NCBI RefSeq assembly: GCF_009827395.1 | Contig: NZ_WTYX01000001.1 | Coordinates: 770,001 to 834,000, forward strand | From: Pontixanthobacter aquaemixtae | GTDB lineage: Bacteria; Pseudomonadota; Alphaproteobacteria; Sphingomonadales; Sphingomonadaceae | Reading direction: 5' to 3' | DNA length: 64,000 nt | Translations under genes and position numbers: made by a program | In this document: in pieces, positions 44,184-52,210 of the stretch | How positions within the stretch are numbered: position 1 is the stretch's first letter | Layout: every line of letters begins with the position of its first letter | Notes under the pieces: model-generated | What the model was told of the DNA's origin: nothing | The model's input: only the letters and a program-made list of their open reading frames with translations | The model's database searches: none

Positions 44184-45878
44184 GTGGCGCAAAACAAGTC
44201 GATTATCACCGGTCCGCCGCTGGAAGAAGAACCAGGTCTGGGCGATCTGACTCTTTCGGGTTGGTTTCGCCATGTCACCCGGCAAGGCGGCGATTCAGAG
44301 GCTCTGGTTTATTACGAAGGCGGGCTTGAGACCGGCGATCGTACCAGCTGGACATATGCCGATATGTGGGATCGTGCCAACGAAATTGCGCGAGCGCTGG
44401 TCGCGTGCGGTATAGGCAAGGGTGAACGGGTTGGCATCCTGATGACCAACCGGCCGGAGTTTATCTCTGCGACGTTTGGTGCTGCTTTGGCCGGGGCCGT
44501 TGCAACCACATTCAGTACCTTTTCTACCGCAGCCGAGATGGAGCATTTGCTCGCCGCATCTGGCGTTTCGATCCTGCTGTTGGAACGTAAAGTTCTCAAG
44601 AAGGATTTTGCGGAGATGATGGCCGGTTTCGATGCGGCAATAGCCGACGGGAAACCAACCAGCTTCCAGTCTGAGAAATTCCCCTTCCTGCGCCACATTG
44701 CCTGTATCGGCGAGCCTTTGGGCGCGATTGAAACGCTTGACCAATTTATTGTGCGCGGGGGTGACACGCCGCAGAACATTGTCGATGCCAGGGCGGCAAG
44801 CGTGACTCCCGCCGATCCCGGCGTTCTGTTCTTTTCTTCCGGTTCGACGGCAATGCCCAAGGGCGTGCTTTCGGCGCATCGCGGGGTTACCTTGCAGCTG
44901 TGGCGTTGGCCCCGCTGGTATCAGGTTGAACCAGGTGAAGCACGGACATGGTCGGCCAACGGATTTTTCTGGTCAGGCAATTTCTCGATGGCGTTTGGCG
45001 GGGCGCTGACGTCTGGCGGCAGCCTTGTTTTGCAATCCACATTCGATGCCGCTGAAGCACTGGCCTTGATCGAGCGCGAAAAGGCCACGCAGGTGCTGGC
45101 ATGGCCGCATCAATATGGGCAGCTGGTCGCCGCGCCGAATTGGGATGTGGTAGATCTCTCGTCATTGAAATATGTCGATTGCAAATGCGCCATGGCTGAT
45201 CACCCCACGATCGATAGCTCATGGCGAGAGCCCTATGCCGCCTTTGGCAATACGGAGACTTTTACGCTCATTTCCGCCTTTCCCGCCAACACGCCTGAGG
45301 ATGTCATTTCGGGTAGCGTGGGCAAGGCTTGTCACGGCAATCGTATCAAAATTGTCGATCCGGTCAGCGGAGAGACGGTGCCGGTCGGCGAGAAAGGTGA
45401 GATCGTCGTCAAAGGGCCAACGCTGATGCTTGGTTATATCGGCGTACCAAATGATATGGTGCTGGATGGTGAAGGCTATCTGCATACCGGCGATGGCGGC
45501 CATATTGACGAAGAAGGCCGATTGTACTGGCATGGCCGGTTGAGCGATATCATCAAGACAGGCGGCGCCAATGTATCGCCGGTCGAAGTCGATACGCTTC
45601 TCAAAACGATGACCGGTGTCAAAGCGGTCCAGACGGTTGGCGTGGGCGATGATATGTTGGGTGAACTGGTCGTCTCCTGCATCGTGGCGCAGGATGGTGC
45701 AGATATCGACGAGCAGTCGGTCAAAGCATTCGCCAAGGAAAAACTCGCCAGCTTCAAAGTGCCGCGCCGGGTCTTGTTCTTTGCCGAACAGGAGCTTTCG
45801 CTGACCGGATCAGCCAAGATCAAGACCGCTGACCTGCGCGAGCTTGCGACCAAAAAACTGGCGGGAGATTCAGTGTGA
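44184..45878 (+). CDS. AMP-dependent acyl-CoA synthetase/ligase
   Basis: A 564-residue ligase starting at GTG, eight bases after GGGAG. P-loop FFSSGSTAMPKGVLSAHRG (Ala-Met instead of Gly), adenine motif FGNTETFTL, hinge HTGDGGHIDEEG, and C-terminal LTGSAKIKTADL where the catalytic Lys normally stands. Third ligase in the window and not close to the other two by eye. Its stop overlaps the NTF2-like start (GTGA). Substrate unknown. Confidence 0.9.
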   Translation: MAQNKSIITGPPLEEEPGLGDLTLSGWFRHVTRQGGDSEALVYYEGGLETGDRTSWTYADMWDRANEIARALVACGIGKGERVGILMTNRPEFISATFGAALAGAVATTFSTFSTAAEMEHLLAASGVSILLLERKVLKKDFAEMMAGFDAAIADGKPTSFQSEKFPFLRHIACIGEPLGAIETLDQFIVRGGDTPQNIVDARAASVTPADPGVLFFSSGSTAMPKGVLSAHRGVTLQLWRWPRWYQVEPGEARTWSANGFFWSGNFSMAFGGALTSGGSLVLQSTFDAAEALALIEREKATQVLAWPHQYGQLVAAPNWDVVDLSSLKYVDCKCAMADHPTIDSSWREPYAAFGNTETFTLISAFPANTPEDVISGSVGKACHGNRIKIVDPVSGETVPVGEKGEIVVKGPTLMLGYIGVPNDMVLDGEGYLHTGDGGHIDEEGRLYWHGRLSDIIKTGGANVSPVEVDTLLKTMTGVKAVQTVGVGDDMLGELVVSCIVAQDGADIDEQSVKAFAKEKLASFKVPRRVLFFAEQELSLTGSAKIKTADLRELATKKLAGDSV

Positions 45879-46279
45879 GCAATGATGCAACAGCGATCGC
45901 CAATCTGAAAGCGCGCTATTGTCTGGCGGCTGACACCTCGACCAACGACGAGTCCGAGGCGCGGGCAATGTTTGACGGTGTTTTTACCGATGATTTTGTC
46001 GGCGATTATGGCTTCGGGACAATGGAAGGACCGCAAGCCATTACCGACTTTATGTGCAAGGCCATTTCGGCTGGCAGCGAATGGATGATCCACATGCTCG
46101 GTTCGCCGCGGATCGTGGTTGATGGCAATTCGGCGACAGGCGATTGGACCATCCACGTGGAATCGCGCCGGCGCGAAGGCGCGGGGTTGATGACAGTGGT
46201 CGGTCGGTACTCGGACACGTTCCGGAAAACGTCACAAGGATGGAAAATCGCGAGCATCACGTTCCAGCGATACGAATAA
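45875..46279 (+). CDS. NTF2/SnoaL-like protein
   Basis: A 134-residue SnoaL-like domain protein: NLKARYCLAADT at the first helix and GRYSDTFRKTSQGWKIASI in the final strands, typical of the SnoaL_4 group. It starts with GTG inside the ligase stop (GTGA), so expression is coupled. Possibly an isomerase or dehydratase acting near the CoA-activated intermediate; there is no direct evidence. Confidence 0.8.
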   Translation: MSNDATAIANLKARYCLAADTSTNDESEARAMFDGVFTDDFVGDYGFGTMEGPQAITDFMCKAISAGSEWMIHMLGSPRIVVDGNSATGDWTIHVESRRREGAGLMTVVGRYSDTFRKTSQGWKIASITFQRYE

Positions 46280-46310
46280 TTGCCGGGCCGCCAGTGGGAA
46301 GGGGACCTCA

Positions 46311-48632
46311 ATGAACGTCAGAGGAGTGATCCTGGCCGTGTTCGCTGCAACAGCGCTTGCGGGCACCGCGGTAGCCCAGGGAGGCCGTGAGATCCTGCCC
46401 ATTCCCGATGGCGAGTTTCGCGGACGGATCGCGGAACATGTCAATGATTCGGAGCCAGATTTCGGGAATGCGGTAAAAGCACCTGCGGGCGCGCCGAACA
46501 TTCTGCTTTTCATGAGCGACGATGTCGGTTTTGCGATGGCGGGCACATTTGGTGGTCCGGTACCCACGCCGAATTTTGATCGGCTGGCCCGCAAGGGCCT
46601 CCGCTTCAACCGGTTCCACACAACCGGAATCTGCTCGCCCAGTCGCGCAGCCCTTTTGACCGGGCGCAATCACCACAATGCAGGGGTCGGTTACCTCGCA
46701 GATCTCCCCAACGGCTATCCCGGCTATAGCGGGCGCATTCACCGGTCGACCGCGTCAATTGCCCAAGTTCTCACGCTAAACGGTTACAGCACTGCGATGT
46801 TCGGCAAACATCACAATACACCCACGCAAGAGAGGACGGAGGCTGGCCCGTTCGACAATTGGCCCACAGGTCTGGGATTTGAGTATTTCTTTGGCTTTGT
46901 CGGGGGCGATATCGATCAGTTCAGCCCCAATCTCTATCGCGGAATCCAGCGTGTCGATCCCGATGAAGCGCCCGACACTATCTTGGAAAAGCGTTTGGCA
47001 GATGATGCCATTCGCTGGATTCACAACCAGAAAGCCGGCGCGCCTGATAAGCCTTTCATGATCTATCTTTCACCCGGTTCAACGCATGCCCCGCATCAGG
47101 CACCGGCGGAAGTCGTTGCACGGTTCAGTGGCAAGTTTGATCATGGCTGGGATGAGGAGCGCAAGCGGATTTTTGCGCGCCAGAAGTCTGCAGGAATCAT
47201 TCCCGCTTCGGCAACGCTCACACCGCGTCCGGAACAAATGCCTGCCTGGGATACACTTACCGACGGTCAGCGACGCTTCGCAGCACGATCGATGGAAGCA
47301 GCGGCGGCGCAAATGGCCTATCAGGACGAACAATTGGGCCGGATCGTCGACGAACTCGACAGGATGGGCGAACTTGAAAAAACGCTAATCGCGATCGTTA
47401 GCGGCGATAACGGTGCGAGCGCCGAAGGCGGCCCCAGCGGCACTCTGAACGAGATGCGCAACATCAGCTTCCATGCCGAACCGGATGATTGGCTTCAGGC
47501 AAATATTGACGAAATCGGTGGTCCCGGGGCGCACGGAAATTATCCTGTCATGTGGGCCTGGGCGATGAACACGCCCTACCGCTGGACCAAACAATATGGC
47601 TCCATGTTGGGCGGGATCCGCAACCCCTTGATCCTCAGCTGGGGCAATCGCGCTTCACAACCGGGCTCGGTATGCGGGCGATTTGGCCATGTGATCGATC
47701 TATACCCAACAATCCTCGACGCAGCAGATTTGCCAGTGCCGGTCAGTGTGCTTGGCACCAAGCAAAAATCTGTCGACGGGGAAAGCCTGCTCTCTAGCTT
47801 CGACATGTGCGAGCCGGACAAACCGCGCACGCAATATTTCGAAGTCGGCGGCAAGGTTGGCCTGTATCACAATGGCTGGTTCCTATCCGGTGATGACGGC
47901 CGGGTAGGGTGGAAGGATGTACCACCGGAAGGCGATCGTCCGACGATCAAATGGACGCTGTATGATCTGCGCAAAGACTTCTCCCAAGGCACGGATGTTT
48001 CGCAGCAGCACACCGCAAAACTCGCGGAAATGCAGTCTCTGTGGGGTGATATAGCCCGCGCCAACAATGTATTTCCGCTTGATCACCGTTTCGCCCGGGC
48101 CCGTGGAAGTGCACTGCATCGGCCAAGCGGCCGGTCGGTATTTGAATTTTGGGGCAAGGATGTCTCGCTGCCCGGCAACGTCGAGCCGATGCTGCTTGCC
48201 CGAAGCTTTACCGTAACCGCGACTATCGCGCCCGAGAGCCCCGATGCCTCGGGAGTAATCCTGGCAATTGGCAGCCGGTTCGGAGGGTGGAGCCTCTATC
48301 TCGATAAGGGACGGCCCGCATTCCATTGGGCGCGATCGCGGATGGAATGGGAAAACCAGTCTGGCATCGCATCCCGCCCGCTGCCAGCAGATGCAGAAGA
48401 ATTGACGATGCGCTTCGTCACTGGCCGGCCTGGTGGCCCTGCCACGGTGATCATCACATCGGCTGAAGACGAATATTTGCGCGTCGAATTGCCGGTCAAT
48501 GTTTTCACAGTCGCTGGCGGAAGCGAGACGCTGGATATCGGGCGCGATCTGGGCGTCACGGTCACAGAATACCGGACCGCGCGCGGCGCGTTCGAAGGTG
48601 AAATTCCCCATATAGAGGTGAGATATGACTGA
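46311..48632 (+). CDS. Periplasmic arylsulfatase-type sulfatase
   Basis: A 773-residue type I sulfatase with a signal peptide (AVA-Q near residue 22). Sulfatase signature CSPSRAALLTGR with Cys108 as the residue converted to formylglycine; the metal site starts at SDD (69-71) and later SGDNGAS. It is about 200 residues longer than short arylsulfatases and has a C-terminal beta-rich extension after about 570. It hydrolyses a sulfate ester in the periplasm. The formylglycine-generating enzyme it needs is not in the window. It is followed, with an 8-base overlap, by an SDR, so the freed alcohol may be the next substrate. Confidence 0.93.
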   Translation: MNVRGVILAVFAATALAGTAVAQGGREILPIPDGEFRGRIAEHVNDSEPDFGNAVKAPAGAPNILLFMSDDVGFAMAGTFGGPVPTPNFDRLARKGLRFNRFHTTGICSPSRAALLTGRNHHNAGVGYLADLPNGYPGYSGRIHRSTASIAQVLTLNGYSTAMFGKHHNTPTQERTEAGPFDNWPTGLGFEYFFGFVGGDIDQFSPNLYRGIQRVDPDEAPDTILEKRLADDAIRWIHNQKAGAPDKPFMIYLSPGSTHAPHQAPAEVVARFSGKFDHGWDEERKRIFARQKSAGIIPASATLTPRPEQMPAWDTLTDGQRRFAARSMEAAAAQMAYQDEQLGRIVDELDRMGELEKTLIAIVSGDNGASAEGGPSGTLNEMRNISFHAEPDDWLQANIDEIGGPGAHGNYPVMWAWAMNTPYRWTKQYGSMLGGIRNPLILSWGNRASQPGSVCGRFGHVIDLYPTILDAADLPVPVSVLGTKQKSVDGESLLSSFDMCEPDKPRTQYFEVGGKVGLYHNGWFLSGDDGRVGWKDVPPEGDRPTIKWTLYDLRKDFSQGTDVSQQHTAKLAEMQSLWGDIARANNVFPLDHRFARARGSALHRPSGRSVFEFWGKDVSLPGNVEPMLLARSFTVTATIAPESPDASGVILAIGSRFGGWSLYLDKGRPAFHWARSRMEWENQSGIASRPLPADAEELTMRFVTGRPGGPATVIITSAEDEYLRVELPVNVFTVAGGSETLDIGRDLGVTVTEYRTARGAFEGEIPHIEVRYD

Positions 48633-49395
48633 CATGCCAAACAGGTTTTCGGGCAAAGTTGTTGTTGTAACAGGCGGTGCGGCCGGGCTTGGACGGGCAT
48701 TTGCGCTCGCCTTTGCAAGGGAAGGGGCGCATCTCGTTCTGGTCGATATCGACGAGGCAGGGATGAGGGAAACGACACGGCTGGTCGAACAGGCCGGGGG
48801 CACTGCTTCGTCGCATCGCTGCGATCTATCGCGCGAGGATGAAATTGGATCGGCTGCAGATGCAATTCTGGCAGAGCGCGACCATGTCGATGTTCTGATC
48901 AACAATGCGGGATTGCACGCTGGACAGATTGCGCGCGATTTCTTCGATGTCGGGCTGGAAAAATGGCAGCACTATTTCGCAGTCAATTGTTTTGCACCTG
49001 CGCTTCTCGCTGAAAAGCTGCGCTCTGGCCTCGCAAACGCCAAGGGAGTGATTATCAACCAATCTTCGATGGCCAGCTATGTCCCTGCAACCGCTTACGG
49101 GATCACCAAGGCTACGCTCAATGCGTTTACCTTCGCGATGGCAAACCAGTATGCCGGTGATGGTGTGAGAGCGGTCGCAATTGCGCCGGGCCTGATGGCC
49201 ACCGAAGCAGCGCAGGAAGGCGTCGAAGATGCCAATTGGGAACGGCTGAAATCAATGCAACAAGTTGGGCGGCAGGGCACTCCCGAAGACATAGCCAATC
49301 TTGGCGTATTTCTGGCTTCGGATGAAGGAAGCTTCATCAACAACCAAGTCTATCTTTGCGATGGCGGAAACTCCTTGAGAGGCTGGAGAGGGTAG
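48625..49395 (+). CDS. SDR-family oxidoreductase
   Basis: A 256-residue SDR: VTGGAAGLGRAFALAF, LVDIDEAG (NAD type), INNAGLH, catalytic YGITK, end NNQVYLCDGGNSL. The ATG lies inside the sulfatase gene and overlaps its end by eight bases. The sulfatase works outside the cytoplasm and this enzyme inside, so coupling implies import of the desulfated product. It is followed by a lipoprotein phosphoesterase two bases after its stop. Confidence 0.88.
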   Translation: MTDMPNRFSGKVVVVTGGAAGLGRAFALAFAREGAHLVLVDIDEAGMRETTRLVEQAGGTASSHRCDLSREDEIGSAADAILAERDHVDVLINNAGLHAGQIARDFFDVGLEKWQHYFAVNCFAPALLAEKLRSGLANAKGVIINQSSMASYVPATAYGITKATLNAFTFAMANQYAGDGVRAVAIAPGLMATEAAQEGVEDANWERLKSMQQVGRQGTPEDIANLGVFLASDEGSFINNQVYLCDGGNSLRGWRG

Positions 49396-49397
49396 CA

Positions 49398-50357
49398 ATG
49401 CCGTTATTCCGAACCATTCTTGGCATTGCGTGCCTGTCAGTCCTGATGGGCTGCGCGTCGGTGCCGGATGGCGCGATACTTGCTGAAGAACCGGCCAGCG
49501 GCGCTCAGGAAAAGACGCTTCGTATCGCTGTCATCGGGGACCGGACCGGAGGGCACCGGCCGGGCGTGTTTAGCAACGCGATGGGCAAGCTTGAACTGAT
49601 GGACCCGGACATAGTGCTATCGGTTGGCGATCAGATCGAAGGATATGTCGCAGACGAAACAGAAATCCGCCGCCAGTGGGATGAAGTCGAGCAAATACTG
49701 GAACCTTTTGGTGACCGCTTTCACGCGGTCCCGGGCAATCATGATTATGCCAATGACGTTCAAGCGCGCATCTGGCGCGAGAGGCGCGGCCCACCTTTCT
49801 GGAGCTTCGTTCAGGATGGAGTGCTGTTTGTCGGGTTGTCGACCGAAGACCCGCCTGTCAAGCTACCCGACTATGCGATAGAGGGGCACCGGCGGTTGCA
49901 GGAGGCAATGCGGCGTGACCCATCGGCTACACAGCAACGGATACTGGATGCGTCGCGGGCGCGGACCGACAATCCCAAACCGGGAGAAGTTGCGATCAGC
50001 GATGAGCAGGTGAACTTTGTTCGCCAAACACTTGAGAAATATCCGGATTCGCGATGGACTTTTCTCATCATGCACAAGCCGGCGTGGAACTATAACAACG
50101 CCAATTTTGCACGGATCGAACAATTGCTTGCAGGGCGGTCATTCACCGCAATCGCGGGGCACGAACATTACTATGGATATGACCGAAGGGGGGAGCGTGA
50201 CTTCCTTACCTTGTCAACAACCGGCGGCGTCTGGCTGAAGGACGGTCCCGGCCGTGTCGACCACATATTGTGGGTGACCTTGCGCGATGGCAAACCGGGT
50301 TTTGCCAATATCAGGATTGACGGTATCTTTCCCAAATCCGGGCCGATCGCCGACTGA
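49398..50357 (+). CDS. Lipoprotein metallophosphoesterase
   Basis: A 319-residue calcineurin-like phosphoesterase. A lipobox LMGC (16-19) marks Cys19 for lipidation, so it is membrane anchored outside the cytoplasm. Metal motifs in order: AVIGDRTGG, LSVGDQIEG, PGNHDY, and GHEHYYG near the end. ATG 49398 follows GGAGAGGG. Such enzymes hydrolyse phosphomonoesters or diesters. It is unusual at the end of a sulfatase/SDR operon and could handle a phosphorylated form of the substrate or phosphate scavenging. Confidence 0.88.
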   Translation: MPLFRTILGIACLSVLMGCASVPDGAILAEEPASGAQEKTLRIAVIGDRTGGHRPGVFSNAMGKLELMDPDIVLSVGDQIEGYVADETEIRRQWDEVEQILEPFGDRFHAVPGNHDYANDVQARIWRERRGPPFWSFVQDGVLFVGLSTEDPPVKLPDYAIEGHRRLQEAMRRDPSATQQRILDASRARTDNPKPGEVAISDEQVNFVRQTLEKYPDSRWTFLIMHKPAWNYNNANFARIEQLLAGRSFTAIAGHEHYYGYDRRGERDFLTLSTTGGVWLKDGPGRVDHILWVTLRDGKPGFANIRIDGIFPKSGPIAD

Positions 50358-50555
50358 TCTCATGGCACATTCTGCCTGACATCAAAATGTGAGTTCAGGA
50401 GGTGTTCGCGGACTGGTGCCGGTGTTTTCGCCGGCTTCGCTTTCCGCAAAATGGCTCGAATACTTCGCCCCGATGATGGAAAAGCGCGGCGTGTCGTTTT
50501 TCGTTTTGGTCATGCTCCACCGATGTTAACGCATTGGCCATCGGGAGAATTTCAC

Positions 50556-51335
50556 ATGGCGTTATTTACCACCATCCATTTGCATAACGTAGCTGACGCG
50601 AAGGAGGAGGCTTACGCACAATGGTTTGATGGCGATCACCAGGCTGATCTCGCTCGCCTGCGCGGGTTCAAGAGTGCGGACCGTTACGAGATTACACAAG
50701 AGCAAATCATGCCGGATATCGCCCAACCGTGGCGTTTCATGAGCGTATACGAATTCGATTATCAATCGCCCGAAATCGATTTGCCTGCGCTCGGCCCGCT
50801 ATTGGCCGAATCCCGTGACAGTGGCCTAATCGATGATACAGACCAGTCAGAACGCATTTACAGCTACCGGATGTATTCGGACTGGGTGTTCAGCGGAAAC
50901 TATCAGTCCGATCAGCCATTTTCGGGCGTGTCGATCATTCTGGCAAACTTTGTTGCCGGCCGTGAAGCAGAGTATCACGAATGGTACGATAATGTGCACG
51001 CGCCGGAAGTAACAAAAGTGCCCGGCAAAGTGGGCATGAAGCGCGGAAGATTGTCTGACATACAGGTTGAGCCGCGCCGATATTGCCCAGGCAGCGAGCT
51101 CGTTTTCTGCGCGCAGCAAACCGATGATCTTTTGTTCACGGTAAAGGACTTCAGCGCCCGCGCGCGCGGCGTCAGCCCATCGGGAATAGCATTTCAGGAA
51201 CGATCAACGGCAGGATCCTTTGCGCGCACCGTTCACTACTTTCGCAGGATCAGTGGAGGCGCTTTCTGGAAAGGCGGGGTGGCTTATTATGGCGACCTTT
51301 CGGTGTATCCCGCTGACTTTGCGAGACCCGCCTAG
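50556..51335 (+). CDS. EthD-like double ferredoxin-fold (dimeric alpha/beta-barrel) protein
   Basis: A 259-residue protein that appears to hold two alpha/beta-barrel-type halves: residues about 1-95 (EEAYAQWFDGDHQADLARL) and about 120-225 (AEYHEWYDNVHAPEVTKVPG). The xxYxxWYxxxHxPE pattern is characteristic of EthD-type proteins, which accompany P450 or ring-cleavage systems and may act as isomerases or decarboxylases. ATG 50556 has GGGAGAA; the upstream open stretch looks non-coding. No member of this group at this locus can be given a reaction. Confidence 0.7.
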   Translation: MALFTTIHLHNVADAKEEAYAQWFDGDHQADLARLRGFKSADRYEITQEQIMPDIAQPWRFMSVYEFDYQSPEIDLPALGPLLAESRDSGLIDDTDQSERIYSYRMYSDWVFSGNYQSDQPFSGVSIILANFVAGREAEYHEWYDNVHAPEVTKVPGKVGMKRGRLSDIQVEPRRYCPGSELVFCAQQTDDLLFTVKDFSARARGVSPSGIAFQERSTAGSFARTVHYFRRISGGAFWKGGVAYYGDLSVYPADFARPA

Positions 51336-51347
51336 AAAGCGCCAAGC

Positions 51348-51361
51348 ATCGCGCCTGCGAT
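51348..51361. promoter_or_regulatory. WTCGC-N4-GCGAW site, first of tandem pair
   Basis: ATCGC-GCCT-GCGAT, 84-97 bases upstream of the SDR start at 51445. It forms the first unit of the 19-bp tandem repeat below. Confidence 0.6.
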
Positions 51362-51366
51362 CATAC

Positions 51367-51380
51367 ATCGCGCCTGCGAT
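51367..51380. promoter_or_regulatory. WTCGC-N4-GCGAW site, second of tandem pair
   Basis: ATCGC-GCCT-GCGAT, 65-78 bases upstream of the SDR start. It controls, presumably, the SDR/aldehyde dehydrogenase/TetR operon. Confidence 0.6.
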
Positions 51381-51444
51381 CATACATTACGGGCATTGGC
51401 ATATGTCCGATGAGCAAGCCTAAACTGGCTTTAAAGAGGAATTT

Positions 51445-52209
51445 ATGACCAAGACAATTGCAATTACAGGTGGTGGCGAAGGACTGGGGCGTGTGCTTGC
51501 CAGACGTTTCGCGGCAGATGGTGACCGTGTCATCTTGCTTGGGCGGACTTTTGCCAAGGTGGAAGCTGTCGCAGAAGAACTGGGCGAGCCGCATTTCGCC
51601 GTCCAATGCGATGTTACCGATCCCGATTCAGTACGAAGCGCATTCAAAACTATCGGCGAAAAATGCGACCGGCTGGATGTGCTGGTCAATAACGCCGCAT
51701 CTTACGAGCCATTTGAGCTTTCGGACGTGACCGACAGCCAACTTGCCGCCACGATCAATACGAATCTGGCTGGACCGATCCTGTGCGCACGCGAAGCGCT
51801 GCCATTGCTGCAGGGCGGGGGGCATGTGGTCAATGTCAGTAGCGAAAGTGTCCGTCTGAAATTCGCGATGCAATGGCTCTACACGGCGACGAAGGCCGCT
51901 CTCGAAGTGTGCTCGGAAATGTGGACTCGCGAATTGGAGCCGCAAGGTGTTCGGTCGACAGTCGTCCAATGCGGGCAAATGTTCGATGAATCAAAGACCG
52001 GTTCGACATGGCCGATGGAAGTCGCCATCAAATTCATGGAAGAAAACATGAAAGTAGGCATCGATGTCCGAAATCGTCCATTGTCGCACTTCAAATCGGT
52101 AGCCGAAGTGTTCCGCGCGGTGATCGATACCCCGCCGGATGTTCACCTCGGAATCGTGACAATCAGTGGAAACCGCCCGAGCGACGGTCAAACAAAGGGA
52201 AACAGCTGA
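51445..52209 (+). CDS. SDR-family oxidoreductase
   Basis: A 254-residue SDR: ITGGGEGLGRVLARRF, VNNAASY (NAA for NAG), catalytic YTATK. The C-terminal part (EVAIKFMEENMKVGIDVRN) is less typical and lacks the usual final VDGG strand. AGAGGA lies upstream of the ATG. First gene of an operon with an aldehyde dehydrogenase (next ATG two bases after the stop) and a TetR gene, suggesting alcohol-aldehyde-acid oxidation under its own regulator. Confidence 0.87.
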   Translation: MTKTIAITGGGEGLGRVLARRFAADGDRVILLGRTFAKVEAVAEELGEPHFAVQCDVTDPDSVRSAFKTIGEKCDRLDVLVNNAASYEPFELSDVTDSQLAATINTNLAGPILCAREALPLLQGGGHVVNVSSESVRLKFAMQWLYTATKAALEVCSEMWTRELEPQGVRSTVVQCGQMFDESKTGSTWPMEVAIKFMEENMKVGIDVRNRPLSHFKSVAEVFRAVIDTPPDVHLGIVTISGNRPSDGQTKGNS

Positions 52210-52210
52210 G

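Larger units (their letters stand above)
51348..51387. repeat. 19-bp tandem repeat in promoter
   Basis: CGCGCCTGCGATCATACAT occurs twice head to tail (51350-51368 and 51369-51387), with two more matching bases on the left. Each unit contains one palindrome, and GCGAT-CATAC-ATCGC bridges the units. The 19-bp period would place two regulator dimers nearly two helical turns apart. Confidence 0.85.

Noticed and set aside
47883-48905. 340-codon minus-strand open frame across the sulfatase end and SDR start
   Set aside because: Both plus-strand genes have full motif sets, so this is an antisense shadow.
50403-50440. GCCGG ... CCGGC hairpin after the phosphoesterase gene as a terminator
   Set aside because: No T-run follows the stem, so I do not call a rho-independent terminator.
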